A DNA stretch of 64,000 bases from Thiobacillus denitrificans DSM 12475 (GTDB lineage: Bacteria > Pseudomonadota > Gammaproteobacteria > Burkholderiales > Thiobacillaceae): positions 69,231 to 133,230 of the forward strand of contig NZ_AQWL01000002.1 in the NCBI RefSeq assembly GCF_000376425.1, read 5' to 3'. Positions 1-8,248 of this stretch are shown piece after piece. The notes beneath the pieces are model-generated. The model was not told the DNA's origin, made no database searches, and worked only from the letters and a program-made list of their open reading frames with translations. The stretch's first letter is position 1. Every line of letters starts with the position of its first letter. Made by a program: the position numbers and the translations under genes.

Positions 1-888
1 CCTCGCCCGGCGTCTGCTCAACTGTCGCAGGGCCTGCCATTCGTACAGCAACAGCCCCGCGCCGATCAGCGCGATGCCGGCCCAGCCGCTTCCCGGGATC
101 CATTCGTGATTGAGGGCCTGCCCCAGCAGCAGCGCGGAAACCGGAGTGATCAGTGTGATCAGGGCGACGCGCCCGGCATCCAGATGCTTGATGACGAAGT
201 AGTACAGGGTGAAGCCCACCACCGAGCCGAGGGTGCCCAGATAGACGATGGCCGCGCCGGCGCGCAGCGTGGTGTCGGACGGCAGCTGGGCGGAGTCGGT
301 TACCAGCCAGGCCAGCACGAAGCAGGGTGCGGCGACGCCGAGCGATCCGGTGGTGATGGCGAGCGACGAGGCGCGCAGATTGAGCCGCTTGATCCACACC
401 AGCCCGAGCGCCTGGATGACCATGCCCGCCACCACGGCGGCGGTACCTGCGGTGGCCTGACCGTCTCCCGGCCACGGTTGGCCAAAAATTAGCCACAGTC
501 CGGCCAGCGCCAGTCCCAGGCCTGTCAGGCGGATCGGCGTGAGCGTGCGCTTACTTAGCCACAGCGCTGCGAATACGCCGGTGACCAGCGGCGATAGCCC
601 GAAGATGACCGAAATCAGCCCCGAGGGAATGTGCAGCGCGCCCCAGTAGGTGAGCAGCATCGACACGAACAGCGACAGGCCGCTGATCGCGTAAAGCTGC
701 CGCGCGGCCGGGGTGAACGGAAACGGGGTGCGGCGGGCGCGCAGCAGCAGCAGGCAGATCGCCAGTCCGATCAGCATGCGGGCCATCACCGCAAAGCTGA
801 AGCCGGCCCCTTGCGCGCTCCACTGGATGGCCAGGGGCGTGGTGGACCAGATCAGGATCACGCCGACGTAGGCGGCGGGGACGGACAT
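1..888 (-). CDS. EamA/DMT-family inner-membrane transporter (3' end cut by window)
   Basis: The reading frame is open from an ATG at 888 down to base 1 with no stop, so the C-terminus lies outside the window. About 296 residues are visible, close to the usual 290-300 of the family, so little is missing. The protein is almost entirely hydrophobic, with about ten predicted membrane segments in two EamA halves. It opens MSVPAAYVGVILIWSTTPLA, and the second half contains the typical GSVVGFTLYYFVIKHLDAGR stretch. Such proteins export metabolites or amino acids; the substrate cannot be read from sequence. It lies just downstream of rnk on the same strand. Confidence 0.8.
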   Translation of the reverse strand, partial: MSVPAAYVGVILIWSTTPLAIQWSAQGAGFSFAVMARMLIGLAICLLLLRARRTPFPFTPAARQLYAISGLSLFVSMLLTYWGALHIPSGLISVIFGLSPLVTGVFAALWLSKRTLTPIRLTGLGLALAGLWLIFGQPWPGDGQATAGTAAVVAGMVIQALGLVWIKRLNLRASSLAITTGSLGVAAPCFVLAWLVTDSAQLPSDTTLRAGAAIVYLGTLGSVVGFTLYYFVIKHLDAGRVALITLITPVSALLLGQALNHEWIPGSGWAGIALIGAGLLLYEWQALRQLSRRRAR

Positions 889-945
889 GTGGCGCAGGGT
901 CGGGCAGGCGGGACCGCAGCGGGCGGGGCGCGATCCCGGACGACG

Positions 946-1362
946 TTACAGGGTGAAGTCCCCCGTGCGTTCGGGCTGATAGGTGACGTCGACAATGCGC
1001 GCACGCACGCTTTGCCCGCCCGGCGCCAGCCATTCGACGTGCTGGCCGACCGTGAGGCCGAGCACGGCGATGCCGGCCGATGCCATCACCGACAGCTGGC
1101 CGGGTGCGCCGGTGAAGTCGCGCGGATAAACCAGCGTCATTTCCACCTCCTTGCCCGCAGGTTCGATCACGAAGCGGATACGCGAATTCATGGTGACGAC
1201 ATCGGCTGGCATCTCATCGGATGGGAGAATCTGCGCGCGATCGAGTTCTTCGTGCAGCGCCTCCGCGCCGGGGTGATCGTCGGGCAAGGCCGAGAGCATC
1301 GCTTCCAGGCGATCAAGATCGCTTTCGGATACGGTAATGGCGGGCCGATTGGTGATTTCCAT
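946..1362 (-). CDS. rnk: Rnk-type regulator of nucleoside diphosphate kinase (GreA/GreB C-terminal fold)
   Basis: 138 residues. The N-terminal part is a short helical segment (ITVSESDLDRLEAMLSAL). The C-terminal half is the GreA/GreB-like beta domain (VYPRDFTGAPGQLSVMASAG, then GLTVGQHVEW). This is the layout of Rnk, which binds RNA polymerase through the GreA-type domain without the cleavage-stimulating coiled coil. The ATG at 1362 is preferred over upstream in-frame starts because AGGAG sits seven bases before it. No linked nucleotide-metabolism gene is visible. Confidence 0.82.
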   Translation of the reverse strand: MEITNRPAITVSESDLDRLEAMLSALPDDHPGAEALHEELDRAQILPSDEMPADVVTMNSRIRFVIEPAGKEVEMTLVYPRDFTGAPGQLSVMASAGIAVLGLTVGQHVEWLAPGGQSVRARIVDVTYQPERTGDFTL

Positions 1363-1390
1363 GGGGTGCTCCTGCATCAAAGCGCAAATG

Positions 1391-1418
1391 AAAACCGCCC
1401 AGGCGAGGCCCGGGCGGT
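1391..1418 (-). terminator. Intrinsic terminator after the thioredoxin/HEAT gene
   Basis: Read on the minus strand, ACCGCCC pairs with GGGCGGT across a short loop and is followed by TTTTC. It lies 54 bases past the stop at 1472 and before the rnk start at 1362, so it ends the upstream minus-strand transcript. Confidence 0.55.
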
Positions 1419-1471
1419 ACAGCCAGAACTGTAGCACCGAAGGAGATGCCAAGCCAGCCCTGTAATCGGGG

Positions 1472-2110
1472 TCATGTTTCGGGCGGCAGCCGGTCCAGGC
1501 TTTCCGCTGCGATCTCGCGTACGTCCGCATCGTCGTCCGTGATCCGCGCGTCCAGCCACGGCCGTGCCGCGGCCTCGCCGGTCAGCCCCAGGTAATGGCA
1601 GGCATCCGCCCGCACTCGCGCGTCGGCATGCTGCGACAGCGCCCCCAGATGCGGCAGCAGCGTGCGCAGCGTGCCGCTGCTGGCAAAGGTTTCCAGCAGC
1701 ACGCCGGCCCCCAGCCGCACGTTGAGGCTGGCGTCGACATTGCCGACGATGGGCAGCACCGCCGCCAGCAGGGCGGGTTCGGCTTCGATCATTGCCTGCG
1801 CGCGCGGCAGCTGGCCTTCCTTCAGCAGCAGGTGGAAATAGTCGGCCATCCCCGCGTCGCTGTCGGCCTTGGCCGCCCACTCGGCGAGTTCGGTCTTGGT
1901 GTGCACGCCGGCGAGTTCGATGCGGCCAATCCGCACCCAAGGCACCGAGCGCACTCCCAGCGCCTGTCCCACCTCGGGATGCTGTTCCAGATTGACCGCT
2001 TCGAGGCGGCCGAGCGTGCCCTGCTTGACCAGATCGGCGAGTGCGGCGAACACCGCCGGGCAGTGCGGGCAATGGGTGGACAGCAGCAGCAGGGCGTCGG
2101 GTGCGGGCAT
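1472..2110 (-). CDS. Thioredoxin-fold protein with C-terminal HEAT-like repeats
   Basis: 212 residues. The N-terminal 85 residues form a thioredoxin/glutaredoxin-like domain with a CPHC redox motif (STHCPHCPAVF) and a cis-proline segment (VRSVPWVRIG). The rest contains helical HEAT/PBS-lyase-like repeats (ADARVRADACHYLGLTGE, DDADVREIAAESL). A thiol-reducing domain joined to a protein-binding repeat suggests a substrate-specific reductase, but the partner is unknown. No signal peptide is seen, so it is probably cytoplasmic. The start at MPAPDALLLL is preferred because upstream in-frame sequence is antisense to the neighbouring metallo-beta-lactamase gene. That gene diverges only 30 bases away. 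Confidence 0.7.
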   Translation of the reverse strand: MPAPDALLLLSTHCPHCPAVFAALADLVKQGTLGRLEAVNLEQHPEVGQALGVRSVPWVRIGRIELAGVHTKTELAEWAAKADSDAGMADYFHLLLKEGQLPRAQAMIEAEPALLAAVLPIVGNVDASLNVRLGAGVLLETFASSGTLRTLLPHLGALSQHADARVRADACHYLGLTGEAAARPWLDARITDDDADVREIAAESLDRLPPET

Positions 2111-2140
2111 GTCGGGAAAGATTCGGCGGATAATCGGTGC

Positions 2141-2779
2141 ATGGAATTTACCATCCTCCCCGTCACGCCGTATCAACAAAACTGCTCGCTGCTGTGGGAC
2201 GCAGCGGGCCGCGCCGCGCTGATCGACCCCGGCGGGGAGGCCCAGCGCCTGCTGGCCGAAGTGGCGCGGCGCGGCCTCACGCTGGAAAAAATCCTGCTCA
2301 CCCACGGCCATCTCGACCACGTCGGCGCCGCGGTGGAACTGCGCGATGCGCTGGGCATCCCGATCGTCGGTCCGCAGCGCGAGGAGCAATTCTGGCTCGA
2401 CGCACTGCCGCAACAGGCCGAGCTGTTCGGCTTTCCACCCGCGCAGGCGTTCAGCCCCGGCCAGTGGCTCGCCGACGGCGACCGGATCGAGGTCGGCAGC
2501 GTGCGACTCGACGTGCTGCACTGCCCCGGCCATACTCCCGGCCATGTGGTGTTCTATCAGCCGGAGGCGCGGCTCGCCTTCGTCGGCGACGTGTTGTTCA
2601 AGGGCTCGATCGGCCGCACCGATTTTCCGCGCGGCGACCATGCGGCGTTGCTGGCGGCCATCCGCGGCAAACTGTTTCCGCTCGGCGACGACGTGCGCTT
2701 CGTGCCGGGGCACGGCGCGATGTCCACTTTCGGACACGAACGTCGCGAGAACCCGTTCGTCGGCCTGGCGTCAGACTGA
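2141..2779 (+). CDS. MBL-fold hydrolase, YcbL/glyoxalase II-like
   Basis: 212 residues, the size of the short glyoxalase-II-like MBL hydrolases such as YcbL. All zinc ligands are visible: LTHGHLDHVG (HxHxDH), CPGHTPGH, VGDVLF and VPGHGAMS. The N-terminal MEFTILPVTPYQQNC matches the conserved family opening. The C-terminal substrate domain of full glyoxalase II is absent. Likely a cytoplasmic thioester hydrolase or related enzyme. It is transcribed away from the thioredoxin/HEAT gene. Confidence 0.82.
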   Translation: MEFTILPVTPYQQNCSLLWDAAGRAALIDPGGEAQRLLAEVARRGLTLEKILLTHGHLDHVGAAVELRDALGIPIVGPQREEQFWLDALPQQAELFGFPPAQAFSPGQWLADGDRIEVGSVRLDVLHCPGHTPGHVVFYQPEARLAFVGDVLFKGSIGRTDFPRGDHAALLAAIRGKLFPLGDDVRFVPGHGAMSTFGHERRENPFVGLASD

Positions 2780-2824
2780 CATCGGGCCTGCGTGCCGCCG
2801 CACCAGAAACCCAAGGAGACCGTC

Positions 2825-4186
2825 ATGAAAGCCATCCGTTTTCCGCATGCCCTGCTCCCGGCCGCCCTGTTGCTGGGCGCCACGGCACAGGCACAAACCC
2901 TTTCCGCCATCGTCACCCCGCCGCCCGAAGCGCCCGCAATCACCCAAACCGCGCAAGGCATGCTCGACGCGGTGAATGCGCGGGTGCCGCAGCTCGATAC
3001 CGCCGGCTTTCTTGCACAGATGAAGGCACAGCCGCAAACAGTGGTGATCGACGTCCGCACCCCGGCCGAGCTGAACCTGTCGGGCTACGTCGATGCGCCG
3101 CGTTTCTTCAATATCGCGCGTGGCCAGCTGGAATTCCAGATCGAAGCCGCGGTGCCGGACAAGGCCACGCCCATCGTCGTCTATTGTGGCGTCAGCCAGA
3201 GGAGCCCCCTGGCCGCCGACACCCTGATCAGGCTCGGCTACACGAACGTCAGCAACTACCGCGACGGCTTCTTCAACTGGAAGCGCGCCGGCCTGCCCAT
3301 CCAGCAATTCGACAAGGTGCCGGCGTCCTTTCTGTACGACCTGCCGCAGGAGGTCATCCCCGGCGTGTGGTCGGCGATCGGTGCCACCGCGCCGGGCAGC
3401 TACGACAATTCCGGCCACAACAACAACCTTTCCTTCGTCATCACCGACGACGGCGTGCTGGTGGTGAACGCCGGCGACAACTACCTGCTGGCGCAAAGCC
3501 TGCACGAGGAAATCAAGAAGCGCACCACGCAGCCGGTGAAATACGTGGTGCTGGAAAACAGCCAGGGCCACGCCATGCTCGGCTCGAAATACTGGAAGGA
3601 ACAGGGCGTCACCATCATCGCGCAGCGCGATACCGCGGCGTACATGGAGAAGACCGGCTACGATTCGCTGGAGGTGATGCGCGCGCGCGCCCGCGACAAG
3701 GCGTTCAAGACCGAGTTCGTGATGCCGGACACGCTCTACGACGACAGGCTCGACCTCAAAATGGGCTCGTGGAACCTGCAGATCCTGCATCTCGGTTCCT
3801 CGCACAGCCACGGCGACACCATGGTGTGGCTGCCCGAGAAGAAGCTGGTGATCGCCGGTGACACCGCCTTCCACGTGCGCATGCTGCCGATCTTCGAGGA
3901 CACCGACACTGCCAAGTGGATCGAGACCTGGGACAAGTTCGAGGCGCTCGGCGCCGCGATCGTCATCCCCGGCCATGGCGGCCCGACCGATATGGCGACC
4001 GTGCGCAAGTGGACGCGCGACTACCTGGTGCACCTGCGGGCCAAGGTCGCCGAGGTCATCAGGAACGGCGGCTCGCTCGACGACGCCTATCGCGTCGACC
4101 AGTCGGCCTACATGCACCTGCATACCGCCGACGAGCTGGCGCGCAGCAATGCCGGGCGGGTGTACCGGGCGATGGAGTTCGAATAG
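2825..4186 (+). CDS. Secreted rhodanese fused to a degenerate MBL-fold hydrolase
   Basis: 453 residues. A signal peptide ends near ATAQAQ at residues 20-24. Residues 55-160 are a rhodanese domain with Cys121 in the active loop (YCGVSQRS). Residues 180-453 are an MBL fold, but the normal first metal motif HxHxDH reads NSQGHAMLG (246-254), keeping only one histidine. Later motifs survive: SHSHGD (326-331), AGD (344-346) and PGHGG (383-387). The metal site is therefore incomplete or rebuilt. Rhodanese plus MBL suggests periplasmic persulfide or thiosulfate chemistry, as in persulfide dioxygenase relatives. The ATG at 2825 follows AAGGAGACCGTC. Confidence 0.72.
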   Translation: MKAIRFPHALLPAALLLGATAQAQTLSAIVTPPPEAPAITQTAQGMLDAVNARVPQLDTAGFLAQMKAQPQTVVIDVRTPAELNLSGYVDAPRFFNIARGQLEFQIEAAVPDKATPIVVYCGVSQRSPLAADTLIRLGYTNVSNYRDGFFNWKRAGLPIQQFDKVPASFLYDLPQEVIPGVWSAIGATAPGSYDNSGHNNNLSFVITDDGVLVVNAGDNYLLAQSLHEEIKKRTTQPVKYVVLENSQGHAMLGSKYWKEQGVTIIAQRDTAAYMEKTGYDSLEVMRARARDKAFKTEFVMPDTLYDDRLDLKMGSWNLQILHLGSSHSHGDTMVWLPEKKLVIAGDTAFHVRMLPIFEDTDTAKWIETWDKFEALGAAIVIPGHGGPTDMATVRKWTRDYLVHLRAKVAEVIRNGGSLDDAYRVDQSAYMHLHTADELARSNAGRVYRAMEFE

Positions 4187-4189
4187 ACG

Positions 4190-5098
4190 CTAGCGCGCCG
4201 GCGGCTTGAGCGGCACGACGGCGTCGAGCAGCGCGCCGGCAGCGTCGGCGGTGGCGTGCCCGCGGTCCCGCCGCGGGTTGTACTCGACGATTTCCATCGC
4301 CACGAAGGCCGGATCGCCGCGCAAAAGGGACAACGCGGCGGCGAGCTCGGCGCCGCGCAGGCCGCCGGGCACCGGGCTGCCTACGCCCGGCTCTTCCTCG
4401 GGGTCGAGCGCGTCCAGATCGACGCTCACACCGAAACCGGCAGTGCCGTGCCGCACGATGGCCAGGGCGTCGTCGAATACTTCGGACAGGCCGCGCCGGC
4501 GGATTTCCTCCATGTCGAACACCCGCACTCCCAGCCGGTGCAGCAGCGCCGCCTCGCCTGCTTCGAAGCTGCGCACGCCGATCAGGCAGACGTGCTCCGG
4601 GCGCAGCTTGGCTTCCGCGCCGTCGATGGCGGTGAGTTCCGCCTCGCCGTGGCTCAGCAGGGCGGCCAGCGGCATGCCGTGAATCTGCCCGCTCGGCGTG
4701 GTGGCAAAGGTGTGACTGTCCATGTGGGCGTCGATCCAGATCAGGCCGATCGGGCCGCGCTCAGCCAAAGCACGCCGCACGCCGCTCCAGGTGCCGATGG
4801 CGCAGGAATGGTCGCCGCCCACCACCAGCGGGAAATGACCGGCCTGCAGCACTGCTGCCACCTCCCCGGCCAGGCGGGCGCCGAGCGCCGCGACGGCATG
4901 CAGCGGCGTGTCCCGTTGCGCGCGCGGCACCCGCAGGATCGCGTCCCATTCCACATGCTGCAACGGAGAGTCGTGAAACACCTGCCAGCGGCGCAGCGCG
5001 TCCGGCCCCTTGCCGGTGGCCGGGTCGGGCGCGCCGGCGCCGCTGGCGGCGCCGATGACGATGACGGAACGCGGGGCTGCGGGGCGAAGTGGTTTCAC
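4190..5098 (-). CDS. rocF: Arginase/agmatinase-family ureohydrolase, probably arginase
   Basis: 302 residues. The binuclear manganese motifs are intact: GGDHS, IDAHMDSH and VDLDALDP. The GTG start at 5098 overlaps the TGA of the upstream dehydrogenase gene in a GTGA junction, implying translational coupling. Arginase would convert arginine to ornithine and urea. Agmatinase or guanidinobutyrase activity cannot be excluded. Coupling with a succinate-semialdehyde dehydrogenase-type gene fits breakdown of arginine or guanidinobutyrate to succinate, which slightly favours the latter. Confidence 0.75.
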   Translation of the reverse strand: MKPLRPAAPRSVIVIGAASGAGAPDPATGKGPDALRRWQVFHDSPLQHVEWDAILRVPRAQRDTPLHAVAALGARLAGEVAAVLQAGHFPLVVGGDHSCAIGTWSGVRRALAERGPIGLIWIDAHMDSHTFATTPSGQIHGMPLAALLSHGEAELTAIDGAEAKLRPEHVCLIGVRSFEAGEAALLHRLGVRVFDMEEIRRRGLSEVFDDALAIVRHGTAGFGVSVDLDALDPEEEPGVGSPVPGGLRGAELAAALSLLRGDPAFVAMEIVEYNPRRDRGHATADAAGALLDAVVPLKPPAR

Positions 5099-6549
5099 CC
5101 CAACCCGCCCAGGCTGACGTATTTGCTTTCCAGATATTCGCCGATGCCGCTGCGGCCGCCTTCGCGTCCCAGCCCCGACTGCTTGACGCCACCGAACGCC
5201 GCCTCGGCGGTGGAGATCAGCCCGGCATTGATGCCGACCATGCCGTAGTCGAGCGCTTCCGCCAGCCGCCAGGCGCGGCCGAGGTCGCGGGTGTAGGCGT
5301 AGGCGGCAAGCCCGAACTCGGTGTCGTTGGCCATGCGGATCGCTTCCGCCTCGCCGGCAAAGCGGATCAGCGGCGCCACCGGGCCGAAGGTCTCGTCGCG
5401 GCACACCTGCATGTCGGGCGTGCAGTCACGCAAGACCGTGGGCTGGAAGAACTGCCCGCCGAGCGCGTGGCGGCTGCCGCCGGCGAGCAGTGTCGCGCCC
5501 TGCGCCAGCGCATCGGCGATGTGCGCCTCGACTTTCCGCAATGCGGCGGCATTGATCAGCGGGCCGATTTCCACCCCGGCTTCGAAGCCGTTGCCCACCT
5601 TCAGCCGGGCGGCGGCACCGGCGAATTTTTCGGCGAAGGCATCGAACACCGCATCCTGTACCAGCACCCGGTTGGCGCACACACAGGTCTGTCCGCTGTT
5701 GCGGTACTTGCTGGCGAGCGCGCCCGCCACCGCGGCGTCGAGATCGGCGTCGTCGAACACGATGAAGGGGGCGTTGCCGCCGAGTTCGAGCGACACATGC
5801 TTGAGTGTGGCGGCGCTCTGCGTGAGCAGCTGCTTGCCCACCGCAGTCGAGCCGGTGAACGACACCTTGCGCACCAGCGGGTGCGACGTCAGCACGCCGC
5901 CGATCGTCGCCGCGTCGCCGGTGACGATGTTCAGCACTCCCGGCGGAAACCCCGCGCGCTGCGCCAGCTCGGCCAGCGCCAGCGCGGTGAACGGCGTCTG
6001 CGAAGCCGGCTTCGCCACCACCGTGCAGCCGGCGGCGAGTGCTGCGCCGGCCTTACGGGTCAGCATCGCGGCGGGAAAATTCCACGGCGTGATCAATGCC
6101 GCCACGCCGACCGGTTGCTGCAGCGTGAGCATGCGCCGGTCCGCCCACGGCGACGCCACCACGTCGCCGTAGACGCGCCGCGCCTCCTCGGCGAACCATT
6201 CGATGAAGCTCGCCGCGTAGTCGATCTCGCCGCGCGCCTCGGCGAGCGGCTTGCCCTGCTCGCGCACCATGATCGCGGCGAGATCGTCACGATAGACCAG
6301 CATCAGTTCGAACCAGCGGCGCAGCAACTGCGCCCGGGCTTTTGCGGGCGTCGCGCGCCAGCCTGCAAATGCCGCGTGCGCCGCTGCGACCGCGCGCTCG
6401 GTATCGGCGGCGCTGCAGCGTGGCGCGTGGCCGATGGTTTCCGCATTGGCTGGATTGGAGATGGCGAAGCGCGCACCGTCGGCGGCGTCACGCCATTCAC
6501 CGTCGATCAGCGCCTGTTGCCGGAATAGCAAGGGGTCGGATTGCTTCAC
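5095..6549 (-). CDS. gabD: Succinate-semialdehyde dehydrogenase (NAD(P)+), GabD type
   Basis: 484 residues if started at GTG 6549 (VKQSDPLLFRQQALIDGEW), which aligns with the usual GabD start. An ATG at 6585 would add 12 residues. Aldehyde dehydrogenase landmarks are clear: TPWNFPAAM, FTGSTAVGK, the general-base Glu in LELGGNAP and the nucleophile Cys in SGQTCVCANR. It oxidises succinate semialdehyde to succinate. A small hairpin at 6558-6574 lies just before the GTG and could mask initiation. The downstream arginase-family gene overlaps its stop. Confidence 0.85.
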   Translation of the reverse strand: MKQSDPLLFRQQALIDGEWRDAADGARFAISNPANAETIGHAPRCSAADTERAVAAAHAAFAGWRATPAKARAQLLRRWFELMLVYRDDLAAIMVREQGKPLAEARGEIDYAASFIEWFAEEARRVYGDVVASPWADRRMLTLQQPVGVAALITPWNFPAAMLTRKAGAALAAGCTVVAKPASQTPFTALALAELAQRAGFPPGVLNIVTGDAATIGGVLTSHPLVRKVSFTGSTAVGKQLLTQSAATLKHVSLELGGNAPFIVFDDADLDAAVAGALASKYRNSGQTCVCANRVLVQDAVFDAFAEKFAGAAARLKVGNGFEAGVEIGPLINAAALRKVEAHIADALAQGATLLAGGSRHALGGQFFQPTVLRDCTPDMQVCRDETFGPVAPLIRFAGEAEAIRMANDTEFGLAAYAYTRDLGRAWRLAEALDYGMVGINAGLISTAEAAFGGVKQSGLGREGGRSGIGEYLESKYVSLGGLG

Positions 6550-6557
6550 GCCAGAAA

Positions 6558-6574
6558 GCCCTGTTTTGCAGGGC
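6558..6574 (-). other. Hairpin in the gabD translation-initiation region
   Basis: GCCCTG (6558-6563) and CAGGGC (6569-6574) form a perfect six-base stem around a five-base loop. It ends nine bases before the preferred GTG start of gabD. No recognised function; it could reduce ribosome access. Confidence 0.35.
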
Positions 6575-6663
6575 GCCGTTACCAAAAGGACAGCTTACCC
6601 AGTCAACCGGTCCTAAAGCAACGGCCCTTGCTTCGGGCACTTCTGCTGGCTGCGCAGCACGGG

Positions 6664-6681
6664 GCGACGGGCGCCCGTCGC
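6664..6681. repeat. 18-bp perfect palindrome after nirN
   Basis: GCGACGGGCGCCCGTCGC is a perfect inverted repeat ten bases beyond the nirN stop. It lacks a T-run, so it is not a standard intrinsic terminator. It may be a transcript-end structure protecting the nir mRNA. Confidence 0.5.
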
Positions 6682-6691
6682 AAAGGAGACC

Positions 6692-8248
6692 TCAATGGCT
6701 GGTGCCGGCGGAGCGTGTGGTCTTGTTGTAGACGTTGTACTTGCCCGAAGGCTTGCTCATGGGAATGCGCGTGACCTCCGCGAACGTCGCCGCGTCGTAA
6801 ATGACCAGGGCACCGTCCATTTCCCAGATGCTGACAAGGGCATACCTGCCGTCGCGGGTGAATTCGACGTGCGCGGCGGTCTTGCCGGGCGCAGGTGTGA
6901 GCGTGCGCACGATCTCCAGCGTGCGCTTGTCGATGATGGTGAGCGTGTCCTTGGCCGGGCTCATGAAATTGTCGGTCCAGGCATAGGGCGTGTTCTCGTG
7001 GCTGCGCATGAAAAAACCGGGGCCCAGCGTGTCGATCCGCTTGATCACCTGCCAGTTTTTCATGTCGATGATGCTGACCACGCCGGATTTGAGGTTCGGC
7101 GTCGCCATCACCGGCCGGCCCTGATACTCCCAGGTAATGCCGGAACCGAGATGGGGCATGCCGGGCACCTCCAGGTCGGCCACCCTGCTCCGCGCATCGA
7201 GATTGATCACCTGGCCCTTGCCGCCGTCGCGCGACGCGCCCATCAGGTGGGTGTAGGACTGGTCGAAATAGAAATCGTCGAGGTAATCCGCGAGCGGGAT
7301 GCGCCGCACCGGGAAAGGCCCCTTGTCAGCGAGCGCCTCCGCCATCCGGAAGTCGTGCACCAGGCCGGAATAGATCGGCTCGTGGTCGTCGCTGTAGGGA
7401 ATCTCCCATACCTCCTTGACGTCCTTCAGCGCGGCGATGAAGCTCTTGCGCGGCGCCGCGTCGTAGACGGCGGAGACGCGCGAGCGCTTGCCGTTCGCGT
7501 CCCCCGCCTCGATCAGCTTGAGCGGCGTGAGATCGGCAGCGTCGAGCACGACCAGCGTCTGCGGCAGGTAGTTTCCGACCAGCACGTAGCGCCCGTCACC
7601 CGACACCGCCAGATTGCGGGTATTGATGCCCGCACGGATCTCATGCGTGGTCGTGAGGTTCCAGATGTCGAATTTCGAAATCCAGCCGTCGCGCGAGGCG
7701 AAATAGACATAGCGTCCGTCGGGTGTGAACTTGGGGCCGCCATGCAGCGCGAACCGGGTCTGGAAGCGATGGACGGGCTTGAAGGTGTCGCCGTCGAGTA
7801 TCGTCGCGTGGTGGTCACCGGTCTCCACGACGACGAACAGGTTGAGCAGATCGGCCTTGAATGCCGGCTTGTCCGGCAGGCTTCCGGCCGGGTGATGCTC
7901 GAGCCGGGACGCGTTGATTTCATTGATCCCCCAGGCCGCTGCATTGGCCGGGGCGGTGTAGACCAAGTCGGTCACCGCCTCAATCTCGGCGGCCGACAGC
8001 TTGTCTTTGAACCCCGGCATCTGCGAGGCGGCGCGACCCTCGGCGACGACTTTCAGCGCGGCGGGCTTGCGCAGCCGCTCCAGATTTTCCGGCAGCAGTG
8101 CCGGTCCGGTATTGCCGAGACGATCGGCGCCGTGACAGCTGGCGCAATGCTGGGCGTAGATCGCCGCAGCCGGAGCGGCGACCGATGCCGACGGCATCAG
8201 CGCCAGCGCGGCCGGGGCCAGCACGCAGACCGCAAGCAGGCGCCGCAT
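6692..8248 (-). CDS. nirN: NirN, periplasmic c-type/heme d1 protein (dihydro-heme d1 dehydrogenase)
   Basis: 518 residues. A signal peptide (about 1-27) is followed by one cytochrome c domain with CASCH, then an eight-bladed d1-type beta-propeller similar to NirS. In the family, NirN performs the last step of heme d1 synthesis, oxidising the propionate side chain, and passes the cofactor to NirS. Its start overlaps the nirJ stop (ATGA at 8248). It is the last gene of the nir operon. Confidence 0.88.
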   Translation of the reverse strand: MRRLLAVCVLAPAALALMPSASVAAPAAAIYAQHCASCHGADRLGNTGPALLPENLERLRKPAALKVVAEGRAASQMPGFKDKLSAAEIEAVTDLVYTAPANAAAWGINEINASRLEHHPAGSLPDKPAFKADLLNLFVVVETGDHHATILDGDTFKPVHRFQTRFALHGGPKFTPDGRYVYFASRDGWISKFDIWNLTTTHEIRAGINTRNLAVSGDGRYVLVGNYLPQTLVVLDAADLTPLKLIEAGDANGKRSRVSAVYDAAPRKSFIAALKDVKEVWEIPYSDDHEPIYSGLVHDFRMAEALADKGPFPVRRIPLADYLDDFYFDQSYTHLMGASRDGGKGQVINLDARSRVADLEVPGMPHLGSGITWEYQGRPVMATPNLKSGVVSIIDMKNWQVIKRIDTLGPGFFMRSHENTPYAWTDNFMSPAKDTLTIIDKRTLEIVRTLTPAPGKTAAHVEFTRDGRYALVSIWEMDGALVIYDAATFAEVTRIPMSKPSGKYNVYNKTTRSAGTSH

